A stretch of DNA of 10,290 nt from Fusobacterium_C sp036516095 (GTDB lineage Bacteria; Fusobacteriota; Fusobacteriia; Fusobacteriales; Fusobacteriaceae), in NCBI RefSeq assembly GCF_036516095.1, contig NZ_DATBUM010000042.1, positions 1 to 10,290 on the forward strand, in the 5' to 3' direction. Position numbers and translations under genes: made by a program. Every line of letters starts with the position of its first letter. Position 1 is the stretch's first letter. Below are positions 6,244-10,290 of the stretch, in pieces. The notes beneath the pieces are model-generated. The model saw only the letters and a list, made by a program, of their open reading frames with translations. It made no database searches and was not told the DNA's origin.

Positions 6244-6921
6244 ATGGTGAAATATTTACAAACATTACAAGATATTTTTTTAGCAGAAGATCGTTATCTT
6301 TACATTTTAAATGGATTGGGATTTTCGGTGGGAGTTACTCTTTTTGCAGCGATTTTAGGAATTTTATTGGGAATTCTATTAGCCTTGATGAAACTATCCA
6401 AATCTACAATCTTGTCCAAAATTGCTTTACTGTATATTGATATTGTGAGAGGAACTCCTGCAGTGGTACAACTGATGATTTTAGCCAATATCGTCTTTGT
6501 TGGAGCTTTGCGAGAAACCCCTATTTTATTGGTTGCAGGAATTGCTTTCGGAATGAATTCCGGAGCTTATGTGGCAGAAATTATTCGTGCCGGAATTGAA
6601 GGTTTAGACAAAGGACAGACAGAGGCGGGAAGAGCCTTAGGACTTAGTTATGCTCAAACCATGAAATTCATTATCATTCCACAAGCAATAAAAAAAATTC
6701 TTCCGGCTTTAGTCAGCGAATTTATCACTTTATTAAAAGAAACTTCCATTGTCGGTTTTATTGGAGGAGTCGATTTACTGCGTTCTGCCAATATCATTAC
6801 CAGTCAAACCTATCGTGGAGTGGAACCGTTATTGGCTGTTGGTATCATCTATTTAATATTGACAACCATATTTACCATATTGATGAGAAAAGTAGAAAAG
6901 GGGTTGAAAGTCAGTGATTAA
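6244..6921 (+). CDS. Polar amino acid ABC transporter, permease
   Basis: This 225-residue inner-membrane permease is of the HisM/GlnP/ArtQ type (polar amino acid uptake family). Seen: several hydrophobic helices, the first about residues 24-46 (VGVTLFAAILGILLGILLALM) and others near 70-90 and 198-215; the family's early DIVRGTPAVVQL segment (62-73); and the cytoplasmic EAA loop EIIRAGIEGLDKGQTEAGRALGLSYAQTMKFIIIPQA (within 111-150), which docks with the ATPase. Start: ATG 6244 is only 2 bases from AGGAGG (6236-6241), too close for ease; GTG 6247 at 5 bases is an alternative. It is the first gene of the operon, behind the leader attenuator, and overlaps the ATPase gene by 8 bases. As the only permease gene it presumably acts as a homodimer. 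Substrate probably arginine or another basic amino acid, judged only from the leader. Confidence 0.9.
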   Translation: MVKYLQTLQDIFLAEDRYLYILNGLGFSVGVTLFAAILGILLGILLALMKLSKSTILSKIALLYIDIVRGTPAVVQLMILANIVFVGALRETPILLVAGIAFGMNSGAYVAEIIRAGIEGLDKGQTEAGRALGLSYAQTMKFIIIPQAIKKILPALVSEFITLLKETSIVGFIGGVDLLRSANIITSQTYRGVEPLLAVGIIYLILTTIFTILMRKVEKGLKVSD

Positions 6922-7642
6922 AGTTGAACATTTAGATAAAAATTTTGATAACTTAAAAGTATTGAAAGATATTTCCGTAGAAATTCAAAAAGGAGATATT
7001 GTTGCAATTATAGGTCCTTCCGGAAGTGGAAAATCTACTTTTCTTCGTTGTATCAATCGTTTGGAAGAGCCAAGTTCCGGGCATATTTTTATTGATGAAG
7101 AAGATTTAACGGGAGAAAGTGTCGATATCAATAAGATTCGGGCAAAAGTAGGAATGGTATTCCAACATTTCAATCTATTTCCACATATGACAGTCTTGGA
7201 AAATTTAATCTTGGCACCAATACAAATAAAAAAAATCTCAGAAGAAGAAGCCAAAGAAAAAGCAAAAATATTATTAAATAAAGTTGGATTATCGGATAAG
7301 GCGGAAGCTTATCCAAATCAATTATCCGGTGGACAAAAACAGAGAATTGCCATTGCAAGAGCTTTAGCAATGGAGCCGGAATTGATTCTATTCGATGAAC
7401 CGACTTCCGCCTTAGATCCTGAAATGATTAAAGAAGTACTGGATGTTATGAGAGAATTGGCAAAAGAAGGAATGACGATGATGATAGTAACTCACGAAAT
7501 GGGATTCGCTAAAAATGTAGCCAATCGTGTTTTATTTATGGATCAGGGAAGTATCATTGAAGACTGCCATCCGAAAGAATTATTTGAACATCCTAAAAGC
7601 GATCGTGTCAAAGACTTTTTAAACAAAGTATTGAATAAATAG
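6914..7642 (+). CDS. Polar amino acid ABC transporter, ATP-binding subunit
   Basis: This 242-residue ATPase is the typical length for the HisP/GlnQ/ArtP family and powers import through the preceding permease at the cytoplasmic face. All motifs are intact: Walker A GPSGSGKST (34-42), Q-loop Gln84 within VFQHFNLFPHMTVLEN, signature LSGGQ (137-141), Walker B LILFDEPTS with Asp161 and Glu162, D-loop SALD (165-168), and switch His194. FQHFNLFPHMTVLEN is characteristic of the polar amino acid subgroup. Start is GTG 6914, inside the end of the permease gene (8-base overlap), with GGGG at 6900-6903 as ribosome site. The overlap implies translational coupling. Exact substrate cannot be read from an ATPase. 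Confidence 0.95.
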   Translation: MIKVEHLDKNFDNLKVLKDISVEIQKGDIVAIIGPSGSGKSTFLRCINRLEEPSSGHIFIDEEDLTGESVDINKIRAKVGMVFQHFNLFPHMTVLENLILAPIQIKKISEEEAKEKAKILLNKVGLSDKAEAYPNQLSGGQKQRIAIARALAMEPELILFDEPTSALDPEMIKEVLDVMRELAKEGMTMMIVTHEMGFAKNVANRVLFMDQGSIIEDCHPKELFEHPKSDRVKDFLNKVLNK

Positions 7643-7688
7643 TTTCTTAAAAAAATTATATATATTAAAATAAAGAGGAGTGATGAGT

Positions 7689-8405
7689 ATGAAAATAATG
7701 AAATATCTTGGAATGTTTCTTTTTATGGGAATGATGTCGGCAGTAGCGTTTGGAAAAACAATGTATGTGGGAACCAATGCGGAATTTGCCCCTTTTGAAT
7801 ATTTGGAAAAAGGGAAAGTAACCGGATTTGATATCGAACTGATCAATGCTTTAGCAAAAGAAATGAAGATGGATGTCAAAATAGAAAATATGGCATTTGA
7901 CGGTCTATTACCGGCTTTGCAAATGAAAAAAGTGGATGTAGTCATTGCAGGTATGACAGAAACTCCGGAAAGAAAAAAAGCAGTAAACTTTACAAAACCT
8001 TATTTCAAAGCAAAGCAAGTTATTATTACGAAAAAAGGAAGAGATGTCAAAGATTTCCAAGAATTAAGTGGAAAAAAAGTAGGAGTGATGCTTGGATTCA
8101 CGGGAGATGCAGTCGTGAGTGATATTAAAGGAGCGAAAGTACAACGATTTGATGCAACTTACTCTGCCGTTATGGCACTGGAAAATGGAAAGGTGGACGC
8201 TGTGGTTGCCGATTCCGAACCTGCTAAAAAATACATTGCAAGTTATAAAGATTTATCCATTGCTTCCGCTAAAGCGGAGGAAGAAGACTATGCCATTGCC
8301 GTTCGAAAAAATGATAGAGCCTTATTAGAAAATTTGAATAAGGCTATGGCAAAAGTAAAGGCAAACGGAACCTATGATGCTTTACTGAAAAAATATTTTA
8401 AGTAG
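7689..8405 (+). CDS. Polar amino acid ABC transporter, periplasmic substrate-binding protein
   Basis: This 238-residue binding protein of the HisJ/GlnH/ArtJ family captures the amino acid and delivers it to the permease. Seen: signal peptide MKIMKYLGMFLFMGMMSAVA, probable cleavage after AVA (residue 20), no lipobox cysteine, so a free periplasmic protein. TPERKKAVNFT carries Arg95, the expected ligand carboxylate contact, and DAVVADSEPA carries Asp175, the expected ligand amino-group contact. AEFAPFEY (31-38) begins the first lobe. Start: the frame also has GTG 7680 and ATG 7683, but GAGGAG at 7675-7680 is 8 bases from ATG 7689 and overlaps or abuts the others, so 7689 is preferred. It lies 46 bases after the ATPase gene. 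That gap is very A+T rich, with no convincing promoter. The specificity (Arg, Lys, His, Gln) is not settled by these motifs; the Arg-rich leader favours arginine. Confidence 0.93.
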   Translation: MKIMKYLGMFLFMGMMSAVAFGKTMYVGTNAEFAPFEYLEKGKVTGFDIELINALAKEMKMDVKIENMAFDGLLPALQMKKVDVVIAGMTETPERKKAVNFTKPYFKAKQVIITKKGRDVKDFQELSGKKVGVMLGFTGDAVVSDIKGAKVQRFDATYSAVMALENGKVDAVVADSEPAKKYIASYKDLSIASAKAEEEDYAIAVRKNDRALLENLNKAMAKVKANGTYDALLKKYFK

Positions 8406-8413
8406 GGGGAAAC

Positions 8414-9127
8414 ATGAAAATTGATGTATTCTTAACAGCGGAAGAAGCAAAAAGAAAAGCAATTCATGACAGTAATATCGTTGTCATTGATGTATTACGA
8501 GCAACTTCTGTTATGATTACGGCAATAGCTCATGGAGTTTCCAAAATCTATCCCTATGAAAGTATAGAAGAAGTAAGAGAGGCCTCTCCTGCTTCTTCTT
8601 TTTCTATCCTATGTGGAGAAAGAAAAGGGCTCGATATTGATGGTTTCGACTATGGAAATTCTCCTTTGGAATATCAAAACGATACTATACAGGGTGCAGA
8701 GATGTTTATGACAACAACCAACGGAACTCGTGCTTTACGAAATATTCACGGTAAAAATAATAGAATTTGGATTGCTTCTTTTTTAAATCTAAGTTCTATG
8801 AGTACTTTTTTAGCAGCAGAGAAGAAAGACTGTATTGTTCTCTGTGCAGGAACAGAAAATCAATTCTCTCTCGACGATGCTCTTTGTGCAGGCATGCTGA
8901 TACAAAAATTACAGAACTATGAGAAATCGGATATTGCTCTTGCCTTGGAAATACTTGCCAAAAATTCTGAAAATATAGATGAAAGCCTGCACACTGCAAA
9001 ACATTATCGCTATTTAAAATCTATCGGTTTGGAAAAAGATTTGGAATATTGCTGTACTCCGGATCAGTATTCTCTTCTTTTGGAATACGATCCAAACACA
9101 AATTCCATTCATTCCATATCCTCATAA
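8414..9127 (+). CDS. ComB-family protein (2-phosphosulfolactate phosphatase-like)
   Basis: This 237-residue protein has the ComB family length and motifs: VVIDVLRATSVMITAIAHG (23-41), LCGERKGLDIDGFDYGNSP (66-84), TTNGTRAL (101-108), and SLDDALCAGM late in the protein. The family is named for archaeal ComB, a Mg-dependent acid phosphatase that hydrolyses 2-phosphosulfolactate in coenzyme M synthesis. Many bacterial members occur where that pathway is absent, so the real substrate here is unknown. Only 8 bases separate it from the binding protein gene, and AGGGGG (8404-8409) overlaps the upstream stop codon, so it belongs to the transporter operon. It is cytoplasmic with no signal peptide. The family call is secure; the reaction in this organism is not. 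Confidence 0.85.
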   Translation: MKIDVFLTAEEAKRKAIHDSNIVVIDVLRATSVMITAIAHGVSKIYPYESIEEVREASPASSFSILCGERKGLDIDGFDYGNSPLEYQNDTIQGAEMFMTTTNGTRALRNIHGKNNRIWIASFLNLSSMSTFLAAEKKDCIVLCAGTENQFSLDDALCAGMLIQKLQNYEKSDIALALEILAKNSENIDESLHTAKHYRYLKSIGLEKDLEYCCTPDQYSLLLEYDPNTNSIHSISS

Positions 9128-9136
9128 ATTTTGTAA

Positions 9137-9181
9137 TAAAAAAGCTTTCTATGCTCAATACTATCATAGAAAGCTTTTTTA
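9137..9181. terminator. Bidirectional terminator between comB-like gene and recombinase
   Basis: AAAAAAGCTTTCTATG (9138-9153) pairs perfectly with CATAGAAAGCTTTTTT (9165-9180), plus a closing T-A pair, around an 11-base loop. The A run on the left and the T run on the right let it serve both convergent units: the transporter operon on + and the recombinase on -. Confidence 0.9.
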
Positions 9182-9196
9182 TTCCTAATCAACTGA

Positions 9197-10198
9197 TTAT
9201 TTTTGAGAGGAGCTGTCTTTTTCTTCCAGAATATTAGGGATTTTATTTAAGACCCTTTTTTCTAAAATAGATTTCGCATTGATATAAACTTCTGTCACCT
9301 TTGTATCCGCATGTCCTAAAAAATCTCGAATTTCAACTAAATCTGCTCCGTTTAAAGAAAGTTCCGTCGCAATAGCATGTCGAATATTGTGAGGGCTCAT
9401 ATCCTTTTCAATGGAAAGTCCCAAGGACTTAATCAAATCATAGAGAGCCCGGTAGGAAAGTGCCCTATTCTTCTCAAAATGACTACAAAAGATGTAATGA
9501 TTCTGCAAATTTTCTTCTTCCAAGCGATACAAGGCTTTCATTTCCTTCTTATATTCTTGCAATTTCTCCATTAAAGCGGGATGTATCGGTTTATATTGCT
9601 CTTTTCCTGATTTCGTCTTTTCCAGTTTTAAAAAATAACTTCCTTCTCTCTGTAATAAATGACGAAATTCCATGTGCAATAATTCATCACTTCTTACTCC
9701 TGTATAATATAGAGTATATAAAATCATTAAATTTCGATAATCTTTTTCACTTTTTATTTGAAATCGCTCAATGATGTGCTTGATGTCATTCGAAGAAATT
9801 TTTAAAATATTATCCAAATTTCTGGCTACTTTAAAAAGCTTCACATAACGAAAGGGATTTTCTACCTGATAGACTTCCAACTCTTTGTATAAAGACTTCA
9901 TAGCGGAAATCACTTTATTTACAGAGCTTTTCTTCATTTTTCTTTCTTGCAATAGATGAGAAATGTACTGTTCCACATCTTCCCTCTCCACTCCTTTCAT
10001 AAGTGGTAAAATTTCATCCTGTTGAAAAGAAGTATCTCCCTCGTAGACAAAGGATAAAAAATCTTTCAAGTAAAATAAATAGTCTTGTAAAGTTTTCGGA
10101 GATTTGTAGATTTCAAAAAAGCTTTTTCTTCCCTCTTGGCTTCTTTTTTTTCTTCGTGGCAGAACAACATCTTGTCCGCTTTGTTTGATAATATCCAT
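9197..10198 (-). CDS. Tyrosine recombinase / integrase (Xer-like)
   Basis: The protein (333 residues from the ATG) cuts and rejoins DNA through a 3'-phosphotyrosine link. Seen, in ATG numbering: a basic N-terminal tail (PRRKKRSQEGRK, ~14-25), a SAM-like core-binding domain (~30-115) and the catalytic domain (~135-315) with the full set Arg169 (TGVRSDELL), Lys196 (TKSGKEQ), His270 and Arg273 (HNIRH), His296 (FLGHADTKVT) and Tyr305 (EVYIN). Nothing is missing, so it should be active. Start: ATG 10198 is 6 bases from AGGAGG (10210-10205); a TTG at 10204 overlaps the ribosome site and is rejected. The short domain plan resembles XerC/XerD and phage-like integrases. No excisionase, phage gene or obvious attachment site lies beside it in the window, so chromosome-dimer resolution and element mobility are both open. 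Confidence 0.9.
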   Translation of the reverse strand: MDIIKQSGQDVVLPRRKKRSQEGRKSFFEIYKSPKTLQDYLFYLKDFLSFVYEGDTSFQQDEILPLMKGVEREDVEQYISHLLQERKMKKSSVNKVISAMKSLYKELEVYQVENPFRYVKLFKVARNLDNILKISSNDIKHIIERFQIKSEKDYRNLMILYTLYYTGVRSDELLHMEFRHLLQREGSYFLKLEKTKSGKEQYKPIHPALMEKLQEYKKEMKALYRLEEENLQNHYIFCSHFEKNRALSYRALYDLIKSLGLSIEKDMSPHNIRHAIATELSLNGADLVEIRDFLGHADTKVTEVYINAKSILEKRVLNKIPNILEEKDSSSQK

Positions 10199-10223
10199 GT
10201 ACAACCTCCTTTTTTCTTTCTAC

Positions 10224-10252
10224 ATTATACAAATTTCTCCAAAAAAAGTCTA
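10224..10252 (-). promoter_or_regulatory. Probable promoter of the recombinase gene
   Basis: On the minus strand, TAGACT (10252-10247, 4 of 6 matches to TTGACA) and a perfect TATAAT (10229-10224) are 17 bases apart. Transcription would start near 10217, just ahead of AGGAGG at 10210-10205, leaving a very short 5' leader. Confidence 0.6.
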
Positions 10253-10290
10253 TTTTTTATTGCTTTTTCCAAAAAAATAAGTTATACTAA

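Noticed and set aside
9049..9237. 62-codon + strand open frame over the end of the comB-like gene
   Set aside because: It runs through the bidirectional terminator hairpin and overlaps a clear family gene in another frame; a shadow frame.
10260..10288. Possible + strand promoter at the right edge (TTGCTT, 17 bases, TATACT)
   Set aside because: The -10 is good but the -35 matches only 3 of 6, and the driven gene lies outside the window, so it cannot be supported.

Overview
The window reads as a low-GC, anaerobe-type bacterial chromosome, most likely a Fusobacterium or close relative. This is inferred from the A+T-rich codon use, strong Shine-Dalgarno sequences, asnA plus a polar amino acid ABC transporter, and a solute-binding protein whose signal peptide ends in an AxA site without a lipobox cysteine. 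The last point fits a diderm with a periplasm rather than a Gram-positive. No rRNA, tRNA, CRISPR array or insertion sequence is visible.

Layout. (1) Bases 1-1649 hold a gene that enters from the left edge. It has a SIR2-like N-terminal domain and an unrecognised C-terminal domain, split by an apparent one-base frameshift in an A run near 758-762. (2) 19 bases later comes a stand-alone RelA/SpoT-type (p)ppGpp synthetase, closed by a strong terminator (2463-2500). (3) A YgjP-type zinc metallopeptidase on + converges with an FGGY sugar kinase on -. (4) The kinase is divergent from asnA, which has a near-consensus promoter. (5) 8 bases after the asnA stop a second near-consensus promoter starts a roughly 240-base leader. 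It encodes a 13-residue peptide with three consecutive Arg codons and carries three hairpins, the last a terminator directly in front of the ribosome binding site of the next gene. (6) An amino acid ABC transporter operon follows (permease, ATPase, periplasmic binding protein), then a ComB-family phosphatase gene, ended by a bidirectional terminator (9137-9181). (7) A tyrosine recombinase on - with its own promoter faces that operon.

Two points stand out. The transporter leader looks like a translation-coupled attenuator that would sense arginine, and this is also the best clue to the transporter's substrate. The SIR2-like gene and the alarmone synthetase form a tight pair of nucleotide-handling proteins reminiscent of stress or phage-defence modules. 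However, the SIR2-like domain has lost recognisable catalytic residues and its frame is broken, so that reading is speculative.
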